A stretch of 64,000 bases of DNA from JASHPR01 sp963808705 (GTDB taxonomy: Bacteria > Actinomycetota > Actinomycetes > Streptosporangiales > Streptosporangiaceae), in the NCBI GenBank assembly GCA_963808705.1, contig CAWEHB010000016.1:248001-312000 (forward strand), in the 5' to 3' direction. Positions 17,466 to 26,695 of the stretch are shown piece by piece. Below the pieces are notes generated by a model. That model was not told the origin of the DNA and searched no databases. It saw only the letters and a program-made list of their open reading frames with translations. The position numbers were made by a program, and so were the translations under genes. Every line of letters begins with the position of its first letter. The stretch's first letter is position 1.

Positions 17466-17497
17466 CGAACGAAACCTCCCAACCCCCGGCCGGCCGC

Positions 17498-18301
17498 TCA
17501 CAACGGTGTCACATAGGCGCCGGTGAGACCGCCGTCGACCAGGAACTGCGACGCGGTGATGAACGACGCGTCGTCGCTGGCCAGAAAGGCTACCGCAGCC
17601 GCGATCTCCTCCGGCTCGGCGAACCGGCCGAGCGGGATGTGCACGAGCCGCCGGGCCGCGCGCTCCGGGTCCTTGGCGAAGAGCTCGCGCAGCAGCGGCG
17701 TGTTCACCGGTCCCGGGCAGAGCGCGTTGATCCTGATCCCCTCCCGGGCGAACTGCACGCCGAGCTCGCGGGTCATGGCCAGCACCCCGCCCTTGGACGC
17801 GGTGTAGGAGATCTGCGAGGTCGCCGCGCCAACCACCGCGACGAACGACGCGGTGTTGATGATCGATCCCTTGCCCTGGCGCTGCATGTACGGGATCACG
17901 TGCTTGCAGCACAGGTACACCGAGGTCAGGTTGACCTCCTGCACCCGGCGCCAGGCCTCCAGGCCGGTGGCGAGGATGGAGTCGTCCTCGGGGGGAGCGA
18001 TGCCCGCATTATGGAACGCGACGTCGACGTGCCCGTGCCGGCCCGCCACCGACTCATACAGCCGCTGCACATCGTCCTCGCGGGACACGTCGGCCGCGAT
18101 GAACGTGCCGCCGGTCTGCTCCGCGGCGGCCTTGCCCGCCGCCTCGTCGATGTCGACCGCCACGACCACGGCTCCCTCGGCCGCGAGCCGGCGCGCGCTG
18201 GCCAGGCCGATGCCGCTGCCTGCCCCGGTGACCACCGCCACCCGGTCCTGCAAGCGCTGCATGCTGCGGCTCCCTTCCCGGCTCGCGCCGCTGGTGCTCA
18301 T
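17498..18301 (-). CDS. Short-chain dehydrogenase/reductase
   Basis: A classical SDR of about 254-267 residues. TGAGSGIGLASARRLAAEGA binds NAD(P); HNAGIA and the YTASKGG catalytic Tyr/Lys pair are present; the end VDGGLTGAYVTPL is typical. There are two possible starts: an ATG at 18301 overlapping the aldehyde dehydrogenase stop (ATGA), and an ATG at 18262 that has GGGAAGGGAG at good spacing. The second matches the family N-terminus (MQRLQDRVAVVTG). The substrate is unknown; position suggests a redox step on a gamma-glutamylated intermediate or its product. Confidence 0.92.
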   Translation of the reverse strand: MSTSGASREGSRSMQRLQDRVAVVTGAGSGIGLASARRLAAEGAVVVAVDIDEAAGKAAAEQTGGTFIAADVSREDDVQRLYESVAGRHGHVDVAFHNAGIAPPEDDSILATGLEAWRRVQEVNLTSVYLCCKHVIPYMQRQGKGSIINTASFVAVVGAATSQISYTASKGGVLAMTRELGVQFAREGIRINALCPGPVNTPLLRELFAKDPERAARRLVHIPLGRFAEPEEIAAAVAFLASDDASFITASQFLVDGGLTGAYVTPL

Positions 18302-19662
18302 GGCCCGGTGGCGATGAAGACGTTCTTGGTCTCGGTGAACGCGTCCGGGGCGTCGGGGCCGAGCTCGCGGCCCAGGCCGGACTGCTTGAACCCGCCGAAC
18401 GGGGTCCAGTAGCGCACCGACGAGTGCGAGTTCACCGACAGGTTCCCGGTCTCCACGGCCCGCGCCACCCGGATCGCGCGGCCGACGTCGGAGGTGAAGA
18501 TCGACCCGGACAGGCCGTAGGGCGTGTCGTTGGCGATCGTGACCGCGTCCGCCTCGTCCTCGAACGGCGTGACCGTGACCACCGGGCCGAAGACCTCCTC
18601 GGTGTAGGCCGGGTCATCGAGGCTGACCGGGGCGAGCACGGTCGGCGGGAACCAGAAGCCCGGCCCGTCCGGCGCGCTGCCGCGGAACGCGACCGGGGCG
18701 CCGTCGGGCACGTAGGAGGCGACGTGCTGCCGGTGCGCGGCCGAGATCAGCGGGCCCATCTCGGTGCCGGGGGAAGCCGGGTCGCCGACCGCGACCCCGG
18801 CCACGGCCGGCTCGAGCAACTCCATGAACCGGTCCAGGGCCGAGCGCTGCACCAGGATCCGGGACCGGGCGCAGCAATCCTGCCCGGCGTTGTCGAACAC
18901 CGCGTACGGCGCGGTGGCGGCGGCGCGCTCCAGGTCCGCGTCGGCGAACACGATGTTGGCGCTCTTGCCGCCGAGCTCCAGCGTGACCCGCTTGATGTGC
19001 CGGGCGCACCCGGCCATGACCTGGCTGCCGACCTCGGTGGACCCGGTGAAGACGATCTTCCGCACCGCGGGGTGGTCGACGAGGCGCTGGCCGACCACGC
19101 TGCCCTTGCCGGGCAGCACCTGGAGCACACCCTCGGGCAGGCCCGCCTCGAGGGCCAGCTCGCCGATCCGGACCGCGGTCAGCGGGGTCAGCTGGGCCGG
19201 CTTGGCCACCACCGTGTTCCCCGCCGCCAGGGCGGGCGCCATCCCCCAGGCGAAGATCGGCATGGGGAAGTTCCACGGCACGATCAGGCCGACCACGCCC
19301 ACCGGCTCGTGGAAGGTGACGTTCAGCCCGCCCGGCACCGGGATCTGCTTGCCGATCAGGCGCTCGGGCGCCGCGGAATAGTACAGCAGCACGTCCCGGA
19401 CGTGCCCGGCCTCCCAGCGGGCCTGCCCGACGGGATGGCCGGACCCGGCCACCTCCAGGCTGGCCAGCTCGTCGAGGTGCGCGTCGACCGCGGCCGCGAA
19501 CCGGCGCAGCAGGCTGGCCCGGTCTCCGGGCGCCACGGCGCGCCAGCCGCCCTGGGCCGCGACCGCCCGGCCGATCGCCGCGTCGGTGTCCTCGGCGGAG
19601 GCCTGGGTCACCGTGGTGACGGGCTGCTCGGTGGCGGGATTCAGCACCGTGAACTCGGACAT
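18298..19662 (-). CDS. Aldehyde dehydrogenase (probable gamma-glutamyl-aminoaldehyde type)
   Basis: This 454-residue NAD(P)-dependent aldehyde dehydrogenase has all core motifs: PWNFPMPIFAWGMAPALAAG, FTGSTEVG, the catalytic Glu in LELGGKSANIVF and the catalytic Cys in NAGQDCCARSRI. The end has FGGFKQSGLGRELG. Between the ligase and the hydrolase it is expected to oxidise a gamma-glutamyl aldehyde to the acid, like PuuC. With a GlnA4-type partner the substrate could be gamma-glutamylacetaldehyde. The second adjacent Cys in GQDCC is common in such enzymes. Confidence 0.93.
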   Translation of the reverse strand: MSEFTVLNPATEQPVTTVTQASAEDTDAAIGRAVAAQGGWRAVAPGDRASLLRRFAAAVDAHLDELASLEVAGSGHPVGQARWEAGHVRDVLLYYSAAPERLIGKQIPVPGGLNVTFHEPVGVVGLIVPWNFPMPIFAWGMAPALAAGNTVVAKPAQLTPLTAVRIGELALEAGLPEGVLQVLPGKGSVVGQRLVDHPAVRKIVFTGSTEVGSQVMAGCARHIKRVTLELGGKSANIVFADADLERAAATAPYAVFDNAGQDCCARSRILVQRSALDRFMELLEPAVAGVAVGDPASPGTEMGPLISAAHRQHVASYVPDGAPVAFRGSAPDGPGFWFPPTVLAPVSLDDPAYTEEVFGPVVTVTPFEDEADAVTIANDTPYGLSGSIFTSDVGRAIRVARAVETGNLSVNSHSSVRYWTPFGGFKQSGLGRELGPDAPDAFTETKNVFIATGP

Positions 19663-19707
19663 GGGTGGCCCTCCCGATCTCCTGCGCGGCGGCTGGTGGG
19701 TGCTGGG

Positions 19708-21120
19708 CTAGAGGCGCTCGAAGCAGCGCCGCAGCTCCCAGTCGGTCACCGCGGCGTCGTAGGCCTCCAGCTCGACCCGGGCGTAGTTGGCGTAGTGCTC
19801 GACGACCTCGGCGCCGAACGCCTCGCGGGCCAGGTCGCTCTTGCACCACAGCTCGAGCGCGTCGCGCAGGGTGTGCGGCACCCGGGCGCTGGTGTCCAGG
19901 TACGCGTTGCCCTCGACCGCCGGCTCCAGCGGCAGCTCCCGGTCGATGCCGTGCAGCCCGGCGGCGATCATCGCGGCGACCGCGAGGTACGGGTTCACGT
20001 CGCCGCCGGGCACGCGGTTCTCCGCCCGGAGCGAGGCGCCGTGGCCGACCAGGCGCAGCGCGCAGGTCCGGTTGTCCGGGCCCCAGCGGACCGCCGTGGG
20101 CGCGAAGCTGCCGGGCACGTAGCGCTTGTAGGAGTTGATGTTGGGTGCATAGCAGAGGGTGAACTCCCGCATCGCGGCGAGCTGGCCGGCCAGGAAGTGC
20201 TCGCCGAGCTTGGACAGGCCGTGGGGCCCGTCCCCGGCCAGCACCGCGGCACCGCCCCCGCCGCTCTCGCCCTGCTGGCGCAGCGACAGGTGGATGTGGC
20301 AGGAGTTGCCCTCCCGGGCGTTCGGCTTGGCCATGAACGTGATGCTGGTCCCGTCCTGGGCCGCGATCTCCTTGGCGCCGGTCTTGTAGATCGAGTGGTT
20401 GTCGCAGGTGGCGACGGCCTCGGCGTAGCGGAACGCGATCTCGTGCTGGCCGAGGTTGCACTCGCCCTTGGCCGACTCCACGTACAGGCCGGCCCCGGCC
20501 ATCTCGTTGCGGATCCGGCGCAGCAGCGGCTCGATCCGGGAGGTGCCCAGGATCGAGTAGTCCACGTTGTACAGGTTGGCCGGGACCAGGTCGCGGTAGG
20601 CCTTGGCCGCGGCCTGCTCGTAGGAGTCGGCGTAGACGATGAACTCCAGCTCGGTGCCGACCATGGCCGCCCATCCCCGCCCGGCCAGCCGGTCCGTCTG
20701 GGCCTTGAGTATCTGCCGCGGCGAGGCCACCACCGGCGCGCCGTCCAGCCAGGTCAGGTCGGCGGTGACCATGGCCGTGCCCTCGTGCCACGGGACGCGG
20801 CGCAGCGTGGCCATGTCCGGCACCAGCACGAAGTCGCCGTAACCTCGGTCCCAGGACGACATCGCGTACCCGTCCACGGTGTTCATCTCCACGTCGACCG
20901 CGAGCAGGTAGTTGCAGCCTTCGGAGTACTGCTCGGCCACCTCGTCGAGGAAGAACTCGGCCGACAGCCGCTTGCCCTGCAGGCGGCCCTGCATGTCGGT
21001 GAAGGCCAGCACGACGGTGTCGATCGCGGCGTCGCTGACCTCGACCCGCAGCCGCTCCAGGGTCAGCATGCCGCGGTGGCTCGTCGTAGGCCCGGGACCC
21101 CGGTATTTCGGCATTGGCAT
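19708..21120 (-). CDS. glnA4: Glutamine synthetase-like gamma-glutamyl-amine ligase (GlnA4-like)
   Basis: The 470-residue protein has the glutamine synthetase fold but lacks the adenylylation loop of true GlnA. Conserved blocks include DTVVLAFTDMQGRLQGKR, EGCNYLLAVDVEMNTVDGYA, SSWDRGYGDF, ESAKGECNLGQHEIAFRY, NSCHIHLSL and PGGDVNPYLAVAAM. The layout matches, from memory, Streptomyces GlnA4, described as a gamma-glutamylethanolamide synthetase. It would attach glutamate to an amine using ATP. It is the ligase of the catabolic set with the downstream aldehyde dehydrogenase, SDR and hydrolase and the upstream APC permease. Polyamine ligase (GlnA3-type) is the main alternative. MLTLERL, about 17 codons in, is an alternative start. 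Confidence 0.85.
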   Translation of the reverse strand: MPMPKYRGPGPTTSHRGMLTLERLRVEVSDAAIDTVVLAFTDMQGRLQGKRLSAEFFLDEVAEQYSEGCNYLLAVDVEMNTVDGYAMSSWDRGYGDFVLVPDMATLRRVPWHEGTAMVTADLTWLDGAPVVASPRQILKAQTDRLAGRGWAAMVGTELEFIVYADSYEQAAAKAYRDLVPANLYNVDYSILGTSRIEPLLRRIRNEMAGAGLYVESAKGECNLGQHEIAFRYAEAVATCDNHSIYKTGAKEIAAQDGTSITFMAKPNAREGNSCHIHLSLRQQGESGGGGAAVLAGDGPHGLSKLGEHFLAGQLAAMREFTLCYAPNINSYKRYVPGSFAPTAVRWGPDNRTCALRLVGHGASLRAENRVPGGDVNPYLAVAAMIAAGLHGIDRELPLEPAVEGNAYLDTSARVPHTLRDALELWCKSDLAREAFGAEVVEHYANYARVELEAYDAAVTDWELRRCFERL

Positions 21121-21162
21121 CCCATCAGGGTAGGCACCCGGAGCGCCGGCGGGCGGCGCCGG

Positions 21163-22695
21163 TCAGCTCGCGAGCTCGCGCTCGATGGCCGCCAGTTCCT
21201 CCGGCGTGCCCTGCACCCGCGGCCCGGTGAACCACTTGCGAGCGGACACCAGCCAGTAGATCCCGGCGAAGCCGATGACCGCCACCACCGCCACGACCGT
21301 GTAGTTGAAGGTCGACCTCGTGATCGGGCTGACCGTGGGCAGCATGAACAGGAAGAAGATGAAGACCACCCAGACGACCGCGATCCACCCCACCACGTAA
21401 CTCCACCGGCCCAGGTGCCAGGGACCGCGCTGGAACCTGTCGCCCAGGCGCAGCCGCAGGAAGGTGGGCGACACGTAGGCGACGTACAGGCCGATGGTCG
21501 CGATCGACGTGACCGCCGCGTACGCCGTGCTGTTCCACAGGTACGGCAGGCCGAGTATGAACGCGCCGGCGGCGGCGAGCCAGATCGCGTTGGTGGGCGT
21601 CCTGGTCCGCTTGTTCACCCGGTGCCAGAGGGACGATCCGGGCAGCCCGCCGTCGCGCGAGAACGCGTAGATCATCCGCGAGTTCGCGGTGACCGAGGAC
21701 ATGCCGCAGAACAGCTGGGCGCCGATCACGACGAGGACCAGCACCTTGGCGGTGGTCGCGCCCAGGGCGTCGATGAAGATCTGGACCGGCGGCTCGCCCG
21801 TGGGCGAGGTCACCGTGGTGGCGTAGTGCTGGATGCCGAAGGTGAGCCCGATCAGCAAGATCCAGCCGGCGAACAGGGAGACGATGATGGACATCACGAT
21901 GCCGCGGGGGCCGCTGCGCGCCGCCGAGTGGGTTTCCTCGGTCATGTGCGCCGAGGCGTCGTAACCGGTGAAGGTGTACTGGGCCAGCAGCAGGCCGAGA
22001 GCGAGCACGTAGATGGTGCTGTGCCAGCCGGTGAGGTTGACGATCTTGGTGAACACGAAGCTTGCCGACTCGTGGTGCGCCGGCACGAACGCCAGCAGGC
22101 CGACGATGAGCAGGACGCCGATGATGTGCCACCAGACGCTGATGTCGTTCAGCAGCGCGACCAGCCGGATGCCGAACTGGTTCATGATGCCGTGCAACAG
22201 CAGCACGCACGCGTAGATGATGATCGTCACCCAGTGGTAGGTGGGCGTGCCGAACACCAGGCTCAGCCATGCGTTGATGAAGAACGCCGCGCCGAAGTCG
22301 ATGCCCGCGGTGATCGCGACCTGCCCGAGGAAGTTGAACCAGCCGGTGAACCAGGACCACACCGGGCCCCTCCCCGGGCGGGCCAGCTTGGCCGCCCAGT
22401 AGTACAGGCCGCCGGCGGTCGGGAAGCTGGAGCACACCTCGGCCATCGCCAGCCCGACCATCAGGGTCATGATGCCCACGAACGGCCAGCCCCAGACGAT
22501 GGCGACCGGGCCGCCGGTGATCATCCCGTAGCCGTACAGGGTCATGCAGCCGGACAGGATGGAGATGATCGTGAACGACACGGCGAAGTTCGAGAACCCC
22601 GACATGCGCCTGCGCAGTTCCTGGGCGTAGCCGAGCCGGTGCAGGATTTCCTCGTCGCTCCCGGCCGCTGAGGGCGCTTGCTCGTTGACCGCCAC
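21163..22695 (-). CDS. APC-superfamily amine/amino-acid permease
   Basis: A 510-residue transporter with twelve hydrophobic segments. The N-terminal helix 1 region, RRMSGFSNFAVSFTIISILS, and YTFTGYDASAHMTEETHSA in helix 6 are typical of the AAT/GABA-permease branch of the APC superfamily. It is the first gene of the reverse-strand amine operon, followed 42 bases later by the GlnA4-like ligase, so it probably imports the amine substrate. The promoter region holds a candidate FadR/GntR operator, shared with the divergent regulator gene. Confidence 0.92.
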   Translation of the reverse strand: MAVNEQAPSAAGSDEEILHRLGYAQELRRRMSGFSNFAVSFTIISILSGCMTLYGYGMITGGPVAIVWGWPFVGIMTLMVGLAMAEVCSSFPTAGGLYYWAAKLARPGRGPVWSWFTGWFNFLGQVAITAGIDFGAAFFINAWLSLVFGTPTYHWVTIIIYACVLLLHGIMNQFGIRLVALLNDISVWWHIIGVLLIVGLLAFVPAHHESASFVFTKIVNLTGWHSTIYVLALGLLLAQYTFTGYDASAHMTEETHSAARSGPRGIVMSIIVSLFAGWILLIGLTFGIQHYATTVTSPTGEPPVQIFIDALGATTAKVLVLVVIGAQLFCGMSSVTANSRMIYAFSRDGGLPGSSLWHRVNKRTRTPTNAIWLAAAGAFILGLPYLWNSTAYAAVTSIATIGLYVAYVSPTFLRLRLGDRFQRGPWHLGRWSYVVGWIAVVWVVFIFFLFMLPTVSPITRSTFNYTVVAVVAVIGFAGIYWLVSARKWFTGPRVQGTPEELAAIERELAS

Positions 22696-22756
22696 GGCGT
22701 GCTCCTCGGATCAGGGGAATGCCGCCCGGCTGACGCTGGCCGGCCGCCGACTTTAA

Positions 22757-22774
22757 TGGTTCAATACCGAACCA
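22757..22774. promoter_or_regulatory. Candidate FadR/GntR operator
   Basis: TGGTTC and GAACCA form a perfect inverted repeat around a 6-base AT-rich spacer. It lies 62-79 bases upstream of the permease start and 170 bases before the divergent GntR-family gene. The TGGT...ACCA layout resembles operators of FadR-type GntR regulators. The region 22696-22944 contains no gene. Confidence 0.6.
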
Positions 22775-22944
22775 ATGATGAATGCGGGCCAGGGAATGTA
22801 CAAGACCCCCAGGCCAGATTCACCACATGCGCCCCGCTGGTACCGGTACGCAGCGGCGTACGCGCCCGTAGAGTCAGCGGGTGCAGATCCGGCCGTGGCG
22901 GCACAGCGCAGGCTCGAACCGGGCTGGGCCCGCGGAGGACGATC

Positions 22945-23682
22945 GTGACGAGCAGCGGGCTTGACCTGACCGGGCTGCTCCGGCCGGTGCGCGAGGGCAA
23001 CGCGTTCGAGGAGACCGTGGAGCGGCTGCTGACCGTCATCAAGCTCGGCTTCGTCGGGCCGGGCGAGCGGTTCCCGGCCGAGCGCGATCTCGCCGCCCGG
23101 CTCGGCATCAGCAGGCTGACCCTGCGCGAGGCGATCAGGGAACTGCAGCAGGCGGGCTACGTGGAGTCACGCCGCGGCCGGTCCGGGGGCACCTTCGTGA
23201 CCGGCGCGCCGCCCGCGCCGGACCGGGGCGAACTGCGCCGCCTGGCCCGGGAGGACGGAGACAAGCTCGCCGACGCGCTGACGTTCCGGCTAGCGGTGGA
23301 GACCGGCGCGGCGGACACCCTGGCCCAGCTCATGAGGCAGTCCTCGGCGCGGGACGACGCGCCGCAGGTGCTGGCGGCCAGGCTGGCCGAGGTGAACGGC
23401 GCCTCCCCGCAGGACTACCGGCGGCTGGACACCCTGTTCCACCTGTCGATCGCGGAACTCACCGGGTCCACGCTGCTCACCTCGGCCTGCGCCGACGCGC
23501 GGATGCGGCTGAACGACCTGCTGAACGCGATCCCGGTGCTGCAGCGCAATATCGACCACACGGCCGGCCAGCACACGGCCATCGTGACCGCGATCCTGGC
23601 CGGCGAGGCCGGACGGGCCCGGCACGCGGTGGCCGAGCACCTGGAGGGCACCGCCGCCTTGCTCCGCGGCTTCCTGGCCTGA
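22945..23682 (+). CDS. FadR-family GntR transcriptional regulator
   Basis: A 245-residue protein starting at a GTG with GGAGGA five bases upstream. The winged helix reads GERFPAERDLAARLGISRLT and LREAIRELQQAGYVESRRGR (about residues 35-75), the GntR signature. The C-terminal FCD domain contains LDTLFHLSIAEL and HTAGQHTAIVTAI, giving the Asp and His residues that bind a metal or carboxylate ligand. It is divergent from the amine permease operon, so it probably controls it and itself through the TGGTTC palindrome. The inducer is likely the amine or a gamma-glutamyl intermediate (inference). Confidence 0.93.
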   Translation: MTSSGLDLTGLLRPVREGNAFEETVERLLTVIKLGFVGPGERFPAERDLAARLGISRLTLREAIRELQQAGYVESRRGRSGGTFVTGAPPAPDRGELRRLAREDGDKLADALTFRLAVETGAADTLAQLMRQSSARDDAPQVLAARLAEVNGASPQDYRRLDTLFHLSIAELTGSTLLTSACADARMRLNDLLNAIPVLQRNIDHTAGQHTAIVTAILAGEAGRARHAVAEHLEGTAALLRGFLA

Positions 23683-23862
23683 TGAGGCGATGCTTCGCCA
23701 TCGCCACGGCGCGCGCGGCCACCCGGGGGCCACGATATTAGGCAAGCTCACTTACTTATTGATCCCAAAGCGTTATCTATCTGCTGCTCGTGCGCCATAC
23801 CTGCCGCGCATATGATCCCGGCAAACGTGAGGCGTCAGCAGGAGCCCCTCAGGAGGCGTCAG
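23683..23862 (+). promoter_or_regulatory. AT-rich promoter region of the oligopeptide importer
   Basis: No gene is visible. An AT-rich stretch at about 23735-23785 contains TTGATC and TATCTA elements that could be -35 and -10 boxes, followed by a strong AGGAGG six bases before the ATG at 23863. Assignment of the boxes is by eye. Confidence 0.35.
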
Positions 23863-25596
23863 ATGAGGCTTGTGCGCACAGTTCCCACCGTCGTGGCGCG
23901 CCGCGTGGCACGTCATCCGCTGCGATGGTCCGGGGCGGCCCTGGTGGCCCTGGCCCTGGCCGTGGCGGGCTGCGGCTCCAATTCGTCGTCGCCGAGCGCC
24001 GCCCCGTCGTCCACAGCGAAGCCCGGCGGCACCTTCACGATCCTGGCCAACTCCAGCTTCGGCGTCGCCGACCCGGCGCAGAACTACACGCTGGAGGAGT
24101 GGCAGCTGCTCATCGACACCCACGACGGCCTGACCGGATTCGCGAAGGTGGGCGGCATTCCCGGGACCAAGATCGTGCCCGACCTGGCCACGTCGATCCC
24201 GCTGCCCACCAACGGCGGCAAGACCTACGTCTTCCACATCCGCCACGGGATCAAGTTCTCCAACGGCCAGGTCCTCACGCCCAGCGCCTTCGTCACCACG
24301 TTCGAGCGCCAGTTCACGGTGCCCGGGCCCACGTCCTTCTACTCCGATATCGTCGGCGCCAGCGCCTGCTCGACCAAGGGCTGCAACCTCAGCAAGGGCG
24401 TGATCGCCAACGACTCCGCCTACACGCTGACCATCAACCTGACCGCGCCCGACCCCGAGATCATGGACCAGCTGGCGCTGCCGTTCGCCTACGCGGTGCC
24501 GGCCGACACGTCGCTGAAGCTGCTCGGCAACAGCGTTCCGCCGGGCACCGGGCCGTACATGTGGAAGTCCTACAACCCGAACACCGAGGCGGTGCTGGTC
24601 CGCAACCCGTACTTCAAGGTGTGGAGCGCGGACGCCCAGCCTGCCGGCTACCCGAACGAGATCATCGAGAAGTACGGCCTGCTGGTCTCCGACGAGGTGA
24701 CCGAGGTGATGAACGGCGAGGCCAACGAGGTGTTCGACGGCGACCAGATCCCGTCCGACCAGCTCACCCAGCTCAACAGCGCGAAGTACGCGAGCCAGGT
24801 GCACGTGAACACGCTCACCGCCGACTGGTACTTCGCCCTCAACACCAGGACGCCGCCGTTCAACAACGTTGAGGCCCGCCAGGCGATCAACTACGCGGCC
24901 AACCGGACGGCGTACGTCAAGATCGCGGGCGGCCCGTCGCTGGCCGTCCCGGCCTGCCAGATCCTGCCGCCGAACTTCCCCTCCTACGTGCCGTACTGCC
25001 CGTACACCACGGGGGCGCAGACCGTCTGGTCCGGGCCCAACCTGGCCAAGGCCAAGCAGCTGGTGCAGGCCTCCGGAACCGCCGGGATGAAGGTCGTGGT
25101 CGACGGCACCAACGACCAGGTCGGCAAGGCCCTGGTCGAGCAGATGATCTCCGACCTGGACTCGATCGGCTACAAGGCGTCCGCGCAGCTGCTCACCGGG
25201 ACCATCCAGTACCCGTTCGTGCAGAACTCGTCGAACTCCTCCAAGTGGAACGTCGGCTGGTCGGCCTGGTACCAGGACTACCCGGCGCCGTCGGACTTCC
25301 TGAACGTGCTGCTCGGGTGCAACACCATTCACCCGAACAGCGACGCCAGCCCGAACATCGCCGCGTACTGCGACCAGTCCACCCAGGCGCAGATCAACCA
25401 GGCCGAGTCGGAGGAGGCGGCCAACCCGTCCGGAGCGGCCAAGCTGTGGACGCAGATCGACCACGAGGACACCAACGCGGCGCCCTGGGTCGACCTGTAC
25501 AACCCCAAGCAGATCGACTTCCTGTCCAGCGACGTGCATGGTTACGAGTGGAACCCGCAGTGGTACATCCTCATTGACCGCCTGTGGCTGTCGTAG
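23863..25596 (+). CDS. Oligopeptide ABC transporter substrate-binding lipoprotein
   Basis: About 577 residues from an ATG with AGGAGG upstream. A basic N-terminus and hydrophobic stretch end at the lipobox VAGC (Cys near residue 37). The mature part is a family 5 binding protein, with TYVFHIRHGIKFSNGQVLTP, LLGNSVPPGTGPYMWKSYNP and EARQAINYAANRTAYVKIAG. It is the first gene of a five-gene transporter operon (SBP, two permeases, two ATPases). The ligand is unknown; peptides are typical. Confidence 0.95.
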   Translation: MRLVRTVPTVVARRVARHPLRWSGAALVALALAVAGCGSNSSSPSAAPSSTAKPGGTFTILANSSFGVADPAQNYTLEEWQLLIDTHDGLTGFAKVGGIPGTKIVPDLATSIPLPTNGGKTYVFHIRHGIKFSNGQVLTPSAFVTTFERQFTVPGPTSFYSDIVGASACSTKGCNLSKGVIANDSAYTLTINLTAPDPEIMDQLALPFAYAVPADTSLKLLGNSVPPGTGPYMWKSYNPNTEAVLVRNPYFKVWSADAQPAGYPNEIIEKYGLLVSDEVTEVMNGEANEVFDGDQIPSDQLTQLNSAKYASQVHVNTLTADWYFALNTRTPPFNNVEARQAINYAANRTAYVKIAGGPSLAVPACQILPPNFPSYVPYCPYTTGAQTVWSGPNLAKAKQLVQASGTAGMKVVVDGTNDQVGKALVEQMISDLDSIGYKASAQLLTGTIQYPFVQNSSNSSKWNVGWSAWYQDYPAPSDFLNVLLGCNTIHPNSDASPNIAAYCDQSTQAQINQAESEEAANPSGAAKLWTQIDHEDTNAAPWVDLYNPKQIDFLSSDVHGYEWNPQWYILIDRLWLS

Positions 25597-25617
25597 GCCG
25601 CAGCTGGGGGAAACCCG

Positions 25618-26664
25618 ATGGCCACACTGCTTGACCCGGTTGAGGCGCCCGCGGATTTGCGGCCGGAGATCATCGGCCGCAATCCGTGGGCGCTGGCCGC
25701 CCGGCGGCTGTGGCGCAACCGCATCGCGATGGCGGCGCTCGTGCTGTTCGTGCTGATCGTGGTGCTGTGCCTGGCGGCGCCGCTGTACGCGAACTACGTG
25801 GCGCACGTGAACCCGTTCGCGCCGAACCTGAACGGCACCACGGTCGTGGGCGGCAAGGTGGTGCCGGTGATGCAGCAGGGCGGCGGGTCGCTGCGCCTCG
25901 GCGAGACCCCGATCGGCCCCACCTGGGACCTGCACCACTACTTCCTCGGCGCCGACGACCTCGGCCGCGACGTGGCCGCGCTGCTGCTGTACGGCGGGCG
26001 CAGCTCGCTGCTGATCGGCATCGGGTCGGCGGTGCTCTGCTGCCTGGTCGCCACCGTGGTCGCGCTCATCGCGGGCTACTTCGGCGGGGTCACGGACTCA
26101 ATCCTGTCCCGGATCATGGACATCATCTGGGCCTTCCCGGTGTACCTGCTGGCGATCTGCATCGCGACCGAGCTGCTCACCCACAACAGTGGCTTCCAGC
26201 TCGGGCCGGTGCACGTCAGCGCCTCCAGCCTGTGGGTGCCCACGCTCATCATCGCGTTCATCTACGTGCCGTACGTCTACCGCCCGGTCCGCGGGCAGGT
26301 GCTGTCGGTGGTCCGGAAGGAGTTCGTGGAGGCGGCCATCGCCAGCGGCGCGTCCGCCCGGCGGCTGATCTTCTCGGAGATCCTGCCGAACGTGGTGTCC
26401 ACCGTGATCGTGCTGCTGCCGCTGATGATCGCCACCACGATCCTGACCGAGGCGGCGCTGTCCTTCCTGGGCATCGGGGTGCAGCCGCCCAACGTCAGCT
26501 GGGGCACGATCATCAGCGACGGCGAGGACCTGCTGTACACCCGGCCCTGGGTGTCGCTCGCGCCCGGGATCATGATCGTGCTCACCGTGCTGGCCATGAA
26601 CGTGTTCGGGGACGGCTTGCGGGACGCGCTCGACCCGCGGGCCAAGCTGCGGGTGGAGGGGTAG
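25618..26664 (+). CDS. Oligopeptide ABC transporter permease (DppC-like)
   Basis: The 348-residue protein has six membrane segments and the DppC/OppC N-terminal anchor (RRLWRNRIAMAALVLFVLIV). The inner-membrane loop that docks with the ATPases reads EFVEAAIASGASARRLIFSE near residue 235. LGADDLGRDVAALLLYGGR is the usual entrance to the transport domain. It follows the binding-protein gene by 21 bases. Here the C-type permease comes before the B-type, the reverse of the E. coli order. Confidence 0.95.
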   Translation: MATLLDPVEAPADLRPEIIGRNPWALAARRLWRNRIAMAALVLFVLIVVLCLAAPLYANYVAHVNPFAPNLNGTTVVGGKVVPVMQQGGGSLRLGETPIGPTWDLHHYFLGADDLGRDVAALLLYGGRSSLLIGIGSAVLCCLVATVVALIAGYFGGVTDSILSRIMDIIWAFPVYLLAICIATELLTHNSGFQLGPVHVSASSLWVPTLIIAFIYVPYVYRPVRGQVLSVVRKEFVEAAIASGASARRLIFSEILPNVVSTVIVLLPLMIATTILTEAALSFLGIGVQPPNVSWGTIISDGEDLLYTRPWVSLAPGIMIVLTVLAMNVFGDGLRDALDPRAKLRVEG

Positions 26665-26695
26665 TGGCGGCCGGCCGGGCCGGGAGCGGGAACCG

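Noticed and set aside
18424..22671. A 1415-codon open + strand frame
   Set aside because: It is antisense to the aldehyde dehydrogenase, ligase and permease genes; long antisense frames are usual in high-GC DNA. The product has no domain pattern.
23683..23811. Extended N-terminus of the binding protein from 23812
   Set aside because: The ATG at 23863 has AGGAGG at ideal spacing and begins a proper lipoprotein signal; the upstream residues do not.
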